From Thiogranum longum (lineage in GTDB: Bacteria; Pseudomonadota; Gammaproteobacteria; DSM-19610), in assembly GCF_004339085.1 (NCBI RefSeq), contig NZ_SMFX01000001.1, forward strand, positions 2,852,907 through 2,916,906: 64,000 bases of DNA, read 5' to 3'. The notes under the pieces are model-generated. The model had not been told where the DNA came from, did no database searches, and saw nothing but the letters and a program-made list of their open reading frames with translations. Numbering within the stretch: the stretch's first letter is position 1; the number at the start of each line of letters is the position of its first letter. Position numbers and translations under genes: made by a program. Shown one piece after another: positions 9,390-18,543 of the stretch.

Positions 9390-9788
9390 TCAGGTGCGAT
9401 CCAGCGGTGTCACGGTAGCGCTGCCGGTTCTCGGTTCCCGCGCTTCCGCCACTGCCAGCGCCTTGAGAAATTCTCCCTGAAGGCGTACCAGTACGTTTGC
9501 ACCTTTTTCTTCGAAGATAATGCTGTCATAGCTGACCGGGTCATCGAGCACTTCTGTTTCATGGCGAAAGTTGCGCCACGCAAGCTCGATGCGACGCGCA
9601 CCCAGCCCGTCGATAAAGACAATTTCGTCATTGGCTATAACGGCAAGGTACTGCATGTTTCGGATGGGGATAAAAAGATTTTCACTCTGGCTACGCGAGA
9701 AAAGCAGCAAGATCTTTTTATAATAGTCAGCAGGCAGCTGCCGGACGTCCCGGCTTATTTCATCACCGCACTCGAAGCTGAGTTTCAT
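9390..9788 (-). CDS. Protein of unknown function between cbbO and cbbR, 132 aa
   Basis: A soluble 132-residue product with no signal peptide. The middle has three hydrophobic strands (ENLFIPIRNMQYLAVI, DEIVFIDGL, DPVSYDSIIFEE) ending in NVLVRLQGEFLKAL, which suggests a small beta-rich or alpha/beta domain. I do not recognise the family. It starts 73 bases after the cbbO stop, on the same strand, so it is probably read with cbbQO and may help RuBisCO activation or its control. That is inference from position alone. Confidence 0.65.
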   Translation of the reverse strand: MKLSFECGDEISRDVRQLPADYYKKILLLFSRSQSENLFIPIRNMQYLAVIANDEIVFIDGLGARRIELAWRNFRHETEVLDDPVSYDSIIFEEKGANVLVRLQGEFLKALAVAEAREPRTGSATVTPLDRT

Positions 9789-9861
9789 AAATCGCTCCCC
9801 GTACTACTCGCGCATAGCACACACTTTGCAGTCACTTGCCAAACCGACTATTCCGCACTCG

Positions 9862-12192
9862 CTAACTTGTCAGGGTAGCGAACAACACCGGGAGTTTTTC
9901 CGGCAACTTCTCGACGTTATCGATAATCGTATAGTTGTTCATGCCAAAAATCCGTTTTACATAACTGTCTGCATTGGGATCCAGCGTCAGGCAATAGCTC
10001 ATAACTCCCCTGGAATACAGTTCTTCCACGGCCTTCCTGGTGTCGTGTCGCAGGTGCTGCGGATCGCGCTCGTCAATATCGGCCGGCTCTCCGTCGGTAA
10101 TGATAAGCAACAGCTTTCTGCGTTCTGGCTGCTTGAGCAGATGCTGCCCTGCATGCCGCATGGCGGCACCCATACGCGTCGACAACCCGCCCTGCATACC
10201 GGCCAGCCTTGCTTTCACTTCATCATCGAAGTGCTGATTAAAGTCCTTGAAGCGATAGTACTGTACGTCGTGGCGTCCGTCCGAGGCAAAGCCATGCAAG
10301 GCAAACGGGTCACCAATGCCGTCGATCGCGGTAGCAACCAGTGTTGAGGCTTCCTTCGTGAGTTGCAGGATAGTCTTGTCGGAACCTTCAACGGTTTCGT
10401 TGGTGGATTCCGACAGGTCCATCAGTACCACAACAGACAGATCACGGGTCTTGAGGACATTACGCATGGTGATGCGAGGATTGGGTTGCTCGCCCATGCG
10501 GATAGCCACCATGGCATCAATAGCTGCATTGATGTCAATCTCATCACCATCTTCCATGTTACGCACACGTTGCACACCTTCCGGGGTCAACAGATCGATG
10601 ATCTGCTTGATACGGTGCGCCACCGGCTTGTATTCGGTAATGATGTCGTTGATGGTTTCAGGATCACCCCTGGGCTGACGCTTCTCGTAAAGCGTTACCC
10701 AGTCCGGGCGGTGCAACTGAATCTGGTAGTCCCATTCCTGGTAATGGAACGGTTCGGAGATGGGTTCCTTGCCCCACATTTCGTTAAAACTGACGCCCTG
10801 GTCTTCGTAGGGGAACAGTTCGGTCTGGCAGGTCCATATTTCCTGCGCGTCGTCACCTGCGAGCTCGCAATCCAGCTCGTTAATCATTTCCATGACACTG
10901 ACCGTGCGCCGCACCTGGCGCTGACTGGCTGGCAGATATTCCGTCCCCTGGTCCCAGTCGAACTCCTCGAACTCCCAGACAAAACGATTGTCGTCGCGGT
11001 AAGGTATGCGAATACGGTCAAGAATACGCAAACTGGGTACTTCGCGGCGCGCCATAAACAGGTTGAACAGATCAACACCCAGGTTCCAGCTGAACCGGTT
11101 GTCATCCTGGCGTTCTTCGATCTCTTCGTGGAAACGATCTGCCAGGGCATTCAATTCTTCGTCGCCAGAACGCTCCGAAGCATCCAGCAGCATCAACGCA
11201 AAATGTTCCAGTATCGGGATCGTCTTATGTTCCGGCTCATCCTCATACTCAAGTACCAGCAACGAACGCCACAGCTTCTTCAGACCGGGAAATTCCCTGA
11301 TCGCCTTGTATTCGACACGTGCGTCTTCAACCAGGGCGATAAAAAACATCTGCGCCGGACCAAGCTCTTCGGCCGAAATTCGCGAGGAGGTATAACAGAT
11401 ATGCGCCGCCATATGGGCACAGGTCGCACGGTACAGCTCGAGGCCGGAGATATCCCCTATCGCATCGACCGCGTCGGGCATATGCACAATGTGCTTTTCA
11501 ATATACGGTTTGAAATCGGTGTAATCGGCACCCGTGGGGCGCAGGAAGAAATCACGACCCCATAGTGCACGCAAATAAAAATTGAGCTTGCGCTGGGTAT
11601 CAATGAACAGCGTACCGCGGCGCTCTTTTTGCAACACCGCCAGACTGTCCTGCGACTCAAGGTTGAAATAGGCCGTCAGATTCTGGAAATCACGACGGTA
11701 AGCCTGCACACCGAAGTTGGCCCAGCGTCGCAAACCGCTTAACGTCAGCTTCGACAGCAGCTCATCGACATGGCTTAGCATTGGACGCAAGCCACGCGCT
11801 GCCGTCGCAGAAAGCTGGTGTATCAATGTCAGGTAACCGCGCAGCAGCTCAGCGTCACCCAGGCGACGAGATGCGGTTGGAAGGCTGCTAAACAGCAGGG
11901 CTATCACCTCCCCGGAAGTCATCGAGGAAAGCTTTAATGCCGCGGCAATACAGTCGGCAATGACATCCTCACCACATTCCTTCACGACCAGCGGCATCTC
12001 CTGGAGATAAGAGATAACCAGGTCGCTACCGCGCCCCAGATTGGCAAGCGCCTTGGCGCCCTCCAGGTAAGTCTGGAGACCGGTAGGCGACATGACGTGC
12101 GTCGCTTCGGAAAAAGTGCCTTCCAGCACATTACGGATTTCCGGAGCGATATCTTCCAGAAATTCTTCGTAGTTTTCGAGCTTGATGGCCAT
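9862..12192 (-). CDS. cbbO: RuBisCO activation protein CbbO
   Basis: The 776-residue product has the two-part CbbO build: a long N-terminal helical region (MAIKLENYEEFLEDIAPEI onward) and a C-terminal von Willebrand factor A domain from about residue 585. The metal site DLSES is at about 592-596, and LLIITDGEPADID lies later in the domain. CbbO binds RuBisCO through this domain and acts as the adaptor of the CbbQ AAA+ motor, removing inhibitory sugar phosphates from the active site. It follows cbbQ by 51 bases on the same strand. Length fits the family. Confidence 0.93.
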   Translation of the reverse strand: MAIKLENYEEFLEDIAPEIRNVLEGTFSEATHVMSPTGLQTYLEGAKALANLGRGSDLVISYLQEMPLVVKECGEDVIADCIAAALKLSSMTSGEVIALLFSSLPTASRRLGDAELLRGYLTLIHQLSATAARGLRPMLSHVDELLSKLTLSGLRRWANFGVQAYRRDFQNLTAYFNLESQDSLAVLQKERRGTLFIDTQRKLNFYLRALWGRDFFLRPTGADYTDFKPYIEKHIVHMPDAVDAIGDISGLELYRATCAHMAAHICYTSSRISAEELGPAQMFFIALVEDARVEYKAIREFPGLKKLWRSLLVLEYEDEPEHKTIPILEHFALMLLDASERSGDEELNALADRFHEEIEERQDDNRFSWNLGVDLFNLFMARREVPSLRILDRIRIPYRDDNRFVWEFEEFDWDQGTEYLPASQRQVRRTVSVMEMINELDCELAGDDAQEIWTCQTELFPYEDQGVSFNEMWGKEPISEPFHYQEWDYQIQLHRPDWVTLYEKRQPRGDPETINDIITEYKPVAHRIKQIIDLLTPEGVQRVRNMEDGDEIDINAAIDAMVAIRMGEQPNPRITMRNVLKTRDLSVVVLMDLSESTNETVEGSDKTILQLTKEASTLVATAIDGIGDPFALHGFASDGRHDVQYYRFKDFNQHFDDEVKARLAGMQGGLSTRMGAAMRHAGQHLLKQPERRKLLLIITDGEPADIDERDPQHLRHDTRKAVEELYSRGVMSYCLTLDPNADSYVKRIFGMNNYTIIDNVEKLPEKLPVLFATLTS

Positions 12193-12243
12193 TACGCGCT
12201 TCCACCCACTGCCACTAGTACCCGCTGCCGGGTAACCAGAGGT

Positions 12244-13053
12244 TTAACCAAAGAACGTTTGTACTGCTGCGTTCAACGTATCGCGCATATCCGGATCATC
12301 GGTCAGCGGCGTTACCATGGTCATACTGCAGGCAGCTGTCGGCTCAACACCCTTATTGATCAACTGGCCGGAGTACACCAGCAGACGGGTTGATATCCCT
12401 TCATCGAGGCCGTGGCCCTTGAGGTTGCGGGCACGGTGAGCAATCTGCACCAGCTTGTGCGCGATGTCCTTGTCAACACCCGACTCACGGGAAACAATAT
12501 CCGTTTCCGTATCTTCTTCCGGGTAGTCGAAATCCAGCCCGCCAAAACGCTGCTTGGTGGATTGTTTGAGATCCTTCATCAAACTCTGGTAGCCGGGGTT
12601 GTAAGAAATAACCAGCTGAAAATCCGCATGGGCTTCAATCAACTCACCCTTCTTGTCCAGCGGCAAGGTACGACGATGGTCAGTCAGCGGGTGAATCACA
12701 ACCGTCGTATCCTGGCGTGCTTCCACGACTTCATCGAGGTAACAGATCGCACCCATACGCGCCGCCGTTGTCAGCGGACCGTCCTGCCATTTGGTGCCTT
12801 CCTTATCCAGCAGGAAGCGACCCACGAGATCAGACGCTGTCATGTCTTCGTTACAGGCCACCGTAATCAACGGACGGCCGAGCTTCCAGGCCATGTACTC
12901 GACAAAGCGGGACTTGCCGCAACCGGTCGGTCCCTTGAGCATCATCGGCATACGCGCATTGTAAGCTGCCTCGTAGAGCTCAACTTCATCGCTAACGGAT
13001 TTATAAAATGGTTCCTGTTTGATTTTGTATTGATCAATATCTACAGCGGACAT
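12244..13053 (-). CDS. cbbQ: RuBisCO activase AAA+ ATPase CbbQ
   Basis: CbbQ is a MoxR-group AAA+ protein that forms hexamers and, with CbbO, remodels inhibited RuBisCO. The 269-residue product has Walker A GPTGCGKS at residues 41-48, Walker [12 protein letters not shown] at about 102-112, sensor region [11 protein letters not shown], and arginine-rich [13 protein letters not shown] near 225. Sequence and size are typical; the norQ/nirQ relatives differ in neighbours. It is preceded by a small unknown gene only three bases away, and by cbbLS beyond a hairpin terminator. Confidence 0.95.
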   Translation of the reverse strand: MSAVDIDQYKIKQEPFYKSVSDEVELYEAAYNARMPMMLKGPTGCGKSRFVEYMAWKLGRPLITVACNEDMTASDLVGRFLLDKEGTKWQDGPLTTAARMGAICYLDEVVEARQDTTVVIHPLTDHRRTLPLDKKGELIEAHADFQLVISYNPGYQSLMKDLKQSTKQRFGGLDFDYPEEDTETDIVSRESGVDKDIAHKLVQIAHRARNLKGHGLDEGISTRLLVYSGQLINKGVEPTAACSMTMVTPLTDDPDMRDTLNAAVQTFFG

Positions 13054-13056
13054 GTT

Positions 13057-13368
13057 TCACCCTTCATCGTCTGTTTCCATTTCGCCACTCCAGCCTGCAG
13101 CACGTGCACGCTTTATGGCTTCACCGTGGATCCTTTCGTGGCGTTCGCGCAGGTCGTCAGGCAGGTTACTGACCAGGCAGCCATACTTGTCCCATTCGTG
13201 ATTGACCTTGTCCAGCAAGTTATCAATCCCGCCGAAATTCCAGCCTTCGCAAGTCTCGGTTTCAGGAATAACCCCGAACACCCAGGCATCACGAATCACC
13301 TTGCCGATGGCGGTCATGCCCCCATCTATTTCTTTATCGATTCCAACGTAAGTCTGTGGCTTTGCCAT
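13057..13368 (-). CDS. Protein of unknown function between cbbS and cbbQ, 103 aa
   Basis: A soluble, acidic 103-residue product placed between cbbS and cbbQ, with three bases to the cbbQ start, so it is surely co-translated with cbbQ. The sequence has a tryptophan-rich centre (AWVFGVIP, EGWNFGGID, NHEWDKYG) and a basic helix near the end (RERHERIHGEAIKRARAAGW). I do not recognise a domain. Its position suggests a part in RuBisCO assembly or activation, which is inference. The terminator before it means it is probably read at a lower level than cbbLS. Confidence 0.75.
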   Translation of the reverse strand: MAKPQTYVGIDKEIDGGMTAIGKVIRDAWVFGVIPETETCEGWNFGGIDNLLDKVNHEWDKYGCLVSNLPDDLRERHERIHGEAIKRARAAGWSGEMETDDEG

Positions 13369-13384
13369 AATTTCCAGTTCTGAT

Positions 13385-13423
13385 AAAAAAAGCCCCTGAC
13401 CGAAGTCGTCCGGGCAGAGGCTT
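13385..13423 (-). terminator. Terminator or attenuator after cbbS
   Basis: On the minus strand the sequence AAGCCTCTG pairs with CAGGGGCTT over nine pairs, with an inner CCG/CGG pairing, and then runs into seven T. It lies between the cbbS stop at 13451 and the next gene start at 13368 in the same operon. It would end most transcripts after cbbLS and let a fraction through to cbbQO. Confidence 0.85.
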
Positions 13424-13450
13424 GATCTTTATGGTCTTGCCCGGCCGTGA

Positions 13451-13810
13451 TTAAACAGATTGACCGCGGTAGATAACCATTGCCGTCCCTGCAGATTGCG
13501 CAAAGTTGTCAAGGCCCAGCAGACGAACGTGGTTGTTCGGATGTGCTTTGTGGCAAGCCTCGACTTCAGCCAGGATAGCGTCTACATCAGTCTCACCAAA
13601 CATCGGCAGCTTCCACATGTACCAGTAGTTGCTACGCGCATTTTCCGGCTCGGTATGCTCGATAACCGGGTTCCAGCCGTTATCCACAATGTACTGGATC
13701 TGGGCACGGATGGCATCCTTGCTCAAGGGCGGCAGGTAGGAAAACGTTTCAAATTTACGGCTCTGGGCGGCATCGCTCAGGCTTGAATTGTAATCTTGTA
13801 CGTCACTCAT
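13451..13810 (-). CDS. cbbS: RuBisCO small subunit
   Basis: The 119-residue product has the small-subunit pattern [52 protein letters not shown], and [20 protein letters not shown]. This is the bacterial form IA type. It follows cbbL by 93 bases in the same direction. Together with cbbQO downstream and no carboxysome shell genes in view, this points to the non-carboxysomal IAq subtype. Confidence 0.96.
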   Translation of the reverse strand: MSDVQDYNSSLSDAAQSRKFETFSYLPPLSKDAIRAQIQYIVDNGWNPVIEHTEPENARSNYWYMWKLPMFGETDVDAILAEVEACHKAHPNNHVRLLGLDNFAQSAGTAMVIYRGQSV

Positions 13811-13903
13811 TGTGATTTACTCCAAATATTTATTTGATCAGGCGGCAAGGTGCCCGGCATTAAAACAGGCACCTTGCCACTGTTGGCCAGTTACGCGGGT
13901 CGC

Positions 13904-15325
13904 TTATTTATGCGCGACGTCGATCTTGTCAACGGTATCAAATTCGAACTTGATCTCTTTCCAGGTTTCCATGGCGATCTTGAGTTCCGGGCTATGCTTC
14001 GCCGCGGCAGTAAGGATTTCCTTACCTTCTTTCTCAAGCTCGCGACCCGAGTTACGCGCTTCAACACAGGCTTCAACCGCGACACGGTTGGCAGCAGCGC
14101 CGGCGGCGTTGCCCCAGGGGTGACCCAGCGTACCGCCACCGAACTGCAGGCAGGAATCGTCGCCGAAGATCGCAACCAGTGCCGGCATATGCCATACATG
14201 GATACCACCGGAAGCAACCGGGATAACACCCGGCATGGAACCCCAGTCCTGATCGAAGAACAGACCACGCGAACGGTCTTCCTTGATGAAGGAATCACGC
14301 ATGGTGTCGATCCAGCCCAGGGTTGCATCGCGGTCGCCTTCCAGCTTGCCGACAACGGTACCGGAGTGAAGGTGATCACCACCAGACAGACGCAGGATCT
14401 TGGTCAATACGCGGAAGTGGATACCGTGATGGGGGTTGCGATCAAGCACGGCGTGCATGGCGCGGTGAATGTGCAACAACATGCCGTTGTCCTGACACCA
14501 CTGGGCCAGCTGGGTATTAGCGGACAGACCACCGGTCAGGTAGTCGTGCATGATGATTGGCGCGCCAATTTCTTTCGCGTATTCAGCACGCTTCATCATT
14601 TCATCAGAAGTCGGAGCGGTAACGTTCAGGTAGTGACCCTTACGCTCGCCGGTTTCGGTTTCGGCTTTATGGATCGCTTCCATAACGAAGTCGAAACGGT
14701 GACGCCAGCGCATGAACGGCTGTGAATTGACGTTCTCGTCATCCTTGGTGAAGTCGAGACCACCACGCAGACCTTCGTAACAGGCGCGGCCGTAATTCTT
14801 GGCGGACAGACCCAGTTTAGGCTTGATGGTACAACCCAGCAGCGGACGACCGTACTTGTTGAGAATGTCGCGCTCGACCTGGATACCCTGAGGGGGTCCA
14901 TTACAAGTCATGACATAGGCGACCGGGAAGCGGATATCTTCCAGGCGCAGGGCACGCAGGGCCTTGAAGCCGAATACGTTACCGACCAAAGAGGTCAGCA
15001 CGTTAACGACAGAACCCTCTTCGAACAGGTCGATCGGGTAGGCGACAAAGGCATAGAAACAAGTATCGTCACCCGGCACATCTTCGATGGCATAGGCACG
15101 ACCCTTGTAGTAGTCCAGGTCGGTCAGCAAGTCGGTCCACACTGTGGTCCAGGTACCGGTGGATGATTCGGCAGCAACCGCAGCAGCTACTTCTTCACGT
15201 GGCACACCTGCCTGAGGGGTGATCTTGAAGCACGCCAGGATGTCAGTATCCTTGGGCGTGTAATCGGGCATCCAGTAAGTTTCGCGGTACTCTTTAACGC
15301 CCGCGTTGTAGCTCTTTACTGCCAT
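13904..15325 (-). CDS. cbbL: RuBisCO large subunit, form I
   Basis: Ribulose-bisphosphate carboxylase large chain, the CO2-fixing enzyme of the Calvin cycle. The 473-residue length and [18 protein letters not shown] start are typical of form IA. Catalytic elements are all there: [22 protein letters not shown] with the lysine that is carbamylated, [19 protein letters not shown] (mobile loop 6 lysine) and [11 protein letters not shown]. The ATG at 15325 is set by an excellent AGGAGGT site six bases before it; the frame open further upstream is not coding. It is the first gene of the minus-strand cbb operon. Confidence 0.98.
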   Translation of the reverse strand: MAVKSYNAGVKEYRETYWMPDYTPKDTDILACFKITPQAGVPREEVAAAVAAESSTGTWTTVWTDLLTDLDYYKGRAYAIEDVPGDDTCFYAFVAYPIDLFEEGSVVNVLTSLVGNVFGFKALRALRLEDIRFPVAYVMTCNGPPQGIQVERDILNKYGRPLLGCTIKPKLGLSAKNYGRACYEGLRGGLDFTKDDENVNSQPFMRWRHRFDFVMEAIHKAETETGERKGHYLNVTAPTSDEMMKRAEYAKEIGAPIIMHDYLTGGLSANTQLAQWCQDNGMLLHIHRAMHAVLDRNPHHGIHFRVLTKILRLSGGDHLHSGTVVGKLEGDRDATLGWIDTMRDSFIKEDRSRGLFFDQDWGSMPGVIPVASGGIHVWHMPALVAIFGDDSCLQFGGGTLGHPWGNAAGAAANRVAVEACVEARNSGRELEKEGKEILTAAAKHSPELKIAMETWKEIKFEFDTVDKIDVAHK

Positions 15326-15702
15326 GGTAAACCTCCTAATACAATCGAAATTGGTCGTGCCGTTCCCGACCTCACCTGCGCGGCTTTGCCACCGGGAAAT
15401 CAGCTCATCCGTCTTCGGGGACACTGCCCTGCCAAACGGGAAGTCGCATGCTAGACGCTCAGAACCATTAATGAAAGTAAATAATTATAATATGATCCAT
15501 AAGCAATACTGATCGTAAGTTTGGCAAATCCGGCAAGTAATTAACATTTAATCTACTGATATTATTATAGAATATTGTCATTAGCTTGGCGCTATCGAGG
15601 TGCCCGGGGTGTTTTCGGTTTACCCCAACGCCGGAATATTATCCCGGCTAATCTTCTCATTAAGGTAATGACACCCTCATCCAGGTATGGAGGTTCGTAA
15701 CC
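15326..15702 (-). promoter_or_regulatory. Intergenic region upstream of cbbL
   Basis: A 377-base gap between the divergent cbbL and TPR-protein genes. Its middle (about 15460-15590) is much richer in A and T than the flanks. A TATAAT hexamer on the minus strand at 15484-15489 is a possible cbbL minus-10 box, but no good minus-35 box stands at 17 bases, as expected of a promoter that needs an activator such as CbbR. Several T-N11-A arrangements occur in this AT-rich part, so no CbbR site can be fixed by eye. Confidence 0.4.
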
Positions 15703-16494
15703 ATGTCACTAAAAGATGCACCCCCCTTTAGCGGGCGTAGGCTTTTACTCGGCACAACTCTGATGTGCAGCCTTCTCCTCCCGCTACCGGCTAACGCCCA
15801 GGCAGAAATTTCAGTTGAATCAATAACAAAACAGATAAACAGTAATGCTGATAATGCACAGCTCTACATCAAACGCGGCGACCTATATTTTGGAAAAAGG
15901 GAATTCTTCGATGCAGTTGAGGACTACACCATTGCCATAGAACTGGATCCTGGTGCAGACCAGGCGTATTTCGGCAGAGGTATGGCGCTGGCACGACAAG
16001 GGATGATTCGTGAGGGGATTGCCGATCTCACGGTATACCTCGATCGCAACCCTGACAGCTCGCTGGCCTACACCAAACGCGGTGTACGCTATATGTGGTT
16101 ACAGGATTACGCGAATGCTGAAAAAGACCTGGATAAAGCGCTTGAACTAAACCCCGAAAATGCCGAGGCACACGATGATATCGGGATAATCTACGCTAAA
16201 AAACGTGACTATGAAAAAGCGATAGAGCACTTTACCGACACGATCAGAATTGAGCCGGGTTACCAGAAAGGCTATCACAACCTGGCCATGTCGCTATTTT
16301 TAACCGGACAGGATGAACAGGCACTCGGCAGGGTCAATCAGGCACTGACGCTAAACCCGAACCACAAGGAGGCCACCTTGCTCAAGAGCCATATCCTTGC
16401 CGCACTGGGTCGTCAGGAAGAAGCCGACGCAGTCAAAGAGGAGGCAGAATTTTTGCCGGAAACCAACTGGACCGAAAGCGTTCCTCTTGAATAG
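15703..16494 (+). CDS. Exported TPR-repeat protein
   Basis: The 263-residue product has a signal peptide (RRLLLGTTLMCSLLLPLP, cut after NAQA near residue 34) and then about five tetratricopeptide repeats to residue 245. Examples are AQLYIKRGDLYFGKREFFD, SLAYTKRGVRYMWLQDYAN and GYHNLAMSLFLTGQDEQAL. Such repeats hold protein partners; here in the periplasm. The partner is unknown. The ATG at 15703 has GGAGG about ten bases upstream. It is divergent from cbbL, and convergent with the next gene. The gap of 97 bases after it shows nothing clear. Confidence 0.8.
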   Translation: MSLKDAPPFSGRRLLLGTTLMCSLLLPLPANAQAEISVESITKQINSNADNAQLYIKRGDLYFGKREFFDAVEDYTIAIELDPGADQAYFGRGMALARQGMIREGIADLTVYLDRNPDSSLAYTKRGVRYMWLQDYANAEKDLDKALELNPENAEAHDDIGIIYAKKRDYEKAIEHFTDTIRIEPGYQKGYHNLAMSLFLTGQDEQALGRVNQALTLNPNHKEATLLKSHILAALGRQEEADAVKEEAEFLPETNWTESVPLE

Positions 16495-16591
16495 GCACCA
16501 CAGGCAAAAACGACTGCTCCGGCGGGTGCTCTGCTTCGGCTTCTTTTCTCACCCCCGGGGCTTAGCCACGGGAAGCGTGGCAATAGACCCT

Positions 16592-16849
16592 TCAGGCCGA
16601 ACGACGTCGAGACACCAGCGCCAGCCCAAGCAGACCACCCGCCAGTACATGGTACACGCTGAAGGCATCTGCACCACTTTCGGCAGAAGCGGCACTAACA
16701 GACTTCTGGCCATTCAATACCACTCCTGCCAGTAATATCGGTTCCCCGGTCTTCGCTTCTTCGGCCTGAATTATTGACGGTATTGCCGACATCCCCAGTG
16801 ACAGCGTCAGATATACCGCGGCTGTCCGTAAAAAATCCCTGTTTTTCAT
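16592..16849 (-). CDS. Small exported protein with C-terminal membrane anchor
   Basis: The 85-residue product has a signal peptide (RTAAVYLTLSLGMSAIPSII, cut near QAEE at 28-30). A polar middle of about 30 residues is followed by a C-terminal hydrophobic helix (VYHVLAGGLLGLALV) and closing basic residues SRRRSA. A short polar motif, one helix and a basic end is the layout of C-terminal sorting tails (PEP-CTERM, GlyGly-CTERM and kin), but I do not recognise the exact motif. It could equally be a plain tail-anchored peptide. It is transcribed alone, on the strand opposite to the TPR gene. Confidence 0.55.
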   Translation of the reverse strand: MKNRDFLRTAAVYLTLSLGMSAIPSIIQAEEAKTGEPILLAGVVLNGQKSVSAASAESGADAFSVYHVLAGGLLGLALVSRRRSA

Positions 16850-16941
16850 TCTTTTTCCCGTATTTGTTATGCGTCCGCGCTAACTAGCAATACCGGTGCC
16901 ACGTTAAGGAATTCCGTTACTACAATTTTTTTATCCGGGCA

Positions 16942-16980
16942 TAAAAAAAGCCCGCGCATTTACATGCGCGGGCTTTTTTT
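16942..16980. terminator. Bidirectional Rho-independent terminator
   Basis: AGCCCGCGCA and TGCGCGGGCT form a ten-pair stem with a short loop (16949-16974), with a run of seven A on the left and seven or more T on the right, so it can work on both strands. It ends sat, whose stop is at 17003. Confidence 0.92.
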
Positions 16981-17002
16981 TAACTATTAACTGCTCAGTA
17001 AC

Positions 17003-18220
17003 TTACTTGGCTGAATGGCCAGACATTTTAATCTCGACTTTTTCGTCGTCCTTCAGACCTGCATAGTAGGCGCGCAGAATTTCCAGCACCTCGGGACGTG
17101 AGAACTTGTCGGACACCTCTTCACCCTCCGACAGCGCCTTGCGCAGTTTGGTACCCGACAACAGGATGCGATCAGAACCTTCGTGCGGACAGGTCTTCAT
17201 GGAGGCCATGCCGTCGCACTTGTTGCACCAGAAGGTCCAGTCGATCTTGAGCGGCTCGGTGACCAGCGCGTCTTCATCGATCTCGTCGAATATGTGGTGC
17301 GCATCGAACGGACCATAGTAGTCGCCGACACCGGCATGGTCACGACCGACGATCTGGTGGGAACAACCGTAGTTCTGACGGAACAGCGCATGCAGCAGCG
17401 CTTCACGCGGACCGGCGTAGCGCATATCCAGCGGATAACCGGCCTGGATGACGGTGTTGTCAGAGAAGTATTTTTCAATCAGCGTCCCGATCGCTTTGCT
17501 GCGCACGTCGGCCGGGATATCGCCGGGCTTCAGCTTGCCGAGCAGCGAATGGATAAGAACACCGTCGAGTGTTTCGATAGCGATCTTGGCCAGGTATTCG
17601 TGGGAACGGTGCATCGGATTGCGAGTCTGGAAGGCCGCAATGGTCTTCCAGCCGCGTTTTTCGAACTCGGCGCGGGTCTGCGCAGGGGTCATGAACTGGT
17701 CACCATAGGCCTCCGGGAAGCCGCCCTGCGACAGCACCTTGATCGGGCCAGCCAGGTTTACGTCGGCCTGCTCCATGACCATCTTCACGCCCGGGTGTTC
17801 CATATCGGTGGTCTTGTAGACCATCATGCACTCGTGCTTCTTGTCGATGGTGTATTTATCAGTGACCGTCATTGTTGCGAGAATTTCGTCACGCTCCGGG
17901 TCGTACAAGGCAACGTCATCGCCTTCACTGATCACGTCAGCTGTTGCCGTGTCAGCAGACAGGGTGACCGGAATCGGCCAGAACAGGCCATTGGCCATCT
18001 TCATGCCATCGCATACGCCCTGCCAGTCGGCCCTGGTCATAAAGCCTTCGAGCGGGGTAAAGCCACCAATGCCCATCATAATGATGTCACCGGCTTCGCG
18101 TGATGAGATATTAACCTTCGGAAGCGAAGCAGCACGCTCCTTTTCCGCGGCGAGTGCATCGCCTTCGAGCAACAGTGGCTTCAGATCTCCACCACCATGA
18201 GGCTTCACTAAACTGGACAT
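17003..18220 (-). CDS. sat: Sulfate adenylyltransferase (dissimilatory ATP sulfurylase)
   Basis: In sulfur oxidisers Sat releases sulfate from APS with pyrophosphate to make ATP, the last step of the Apr/Sat route. The 405-residue protein is the homo-oligomeric type: [13 protein letters not shown] near the start, the substrate loop [12 protein letters not shown] at about 205-216, [13 protein letters not shown] at about 290, and a cysteine set [13 protein letters not shown] that binds zinc in this group. AprAB is not in the window. The ribosome binding site AAGGAG precedes the ATG at 18220. It is divergent from soeA and has its own terminator. Confidence 0.95.
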   Translation of the reverse strand: MSSLVKPHGGGDLKPLLLEGDALAAEKERAASLPKVNISSREAGDIIMMGIGGFTPLEGFMTRADWQGVCDGMKMANGLFWPIPVTLSADTATADVISEGDDVALYDPERDEILATMTVTDKYTIDKKHECMMVYKTTDMEHPGVKMVMEQADVNLAGPIKVLSQGGFPEAYGDQFMTPAQTRAEFEKRGWKTIAAFQTRNPMHRSHEYLAKIAIETLDGVLIHSLLGKLKPGDIPADVRSKAIGTLIEKYFSDNTVIQAGYPLDMRYAGPREALLHALFRQNYGCSHQIVGRDHAGVGDYYGPFDAHHIFDEIDEDALVTEPLKIDWTFWCNKCDGMASMKTCPHEGSDRILLSGTKLRKALSEGEEVSDKFSRPEVLEILRAYYAGLKDDEKVEIKMSGHSAK

Positions 18221-18543
18221 GAGACTCCTTCCGAAACAGGTCTATATTCTGGTTATCTGCGCAAAAAAGGCACAGCTTCCCCTATGAGCAGGGGGTGTAA
18301 CCTTAATGATGCCAGAGGGGAATGCCAACAGTTTTAATTTACTACACCATAAAGTCACCTTATTGTTTAATTGCGCAACAAGGGATATTATAACTAACTG
18401 TTTTAAATATAATTATATTTTGTATATTAGTATATTATGATATTTAATGGCGGGTTCAGAAACGCTTATTGGCAGTAATCGGCAATAGTCTAGTAAATTG
18501 CTCGGTCTTTTGGCCATGACCAGGCATAACAGGGATAACACCT
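18221..18543. promoter_or_regulatory. Divergent promoter region between sat and soeA
   Basis: A 323-base gap between two divergent sulfur-oxidation genes. Positions 18380-18450 are nearly all A and T (for instance TATAATTATATTTTGTATAT), fitting promoter DNA for both sides. Several TATAAT-like hexamers are found, too many to choose one. No FNR-like box was seen here. The shared region allows joint control of sat and soeABC. Confidence 0.4.

Noticed and set aside
10363..11565. 400-codon open frame on the plus strand
   Set aside because: It lies wholly opposite cbbO, whose family match is strong over its whole length. The frame reads as the mirror of its codon bias and has no ribosome binding site.
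12412..13383. 323-codon open frame on the plus strand
   Set aside because: Antisense to cbbQ and the small gene before it; runs across the terminator.
16592..16849. Confirmed PEP-CTERM or JDVT-CTERM substrate
   Set aside because: The helix and basic end fit, but none of the known motif letters can be read with confidence.
17183..18103. 306-codon open frame on the plus strand
   Set aside because: Antisense to sat, which is certain.
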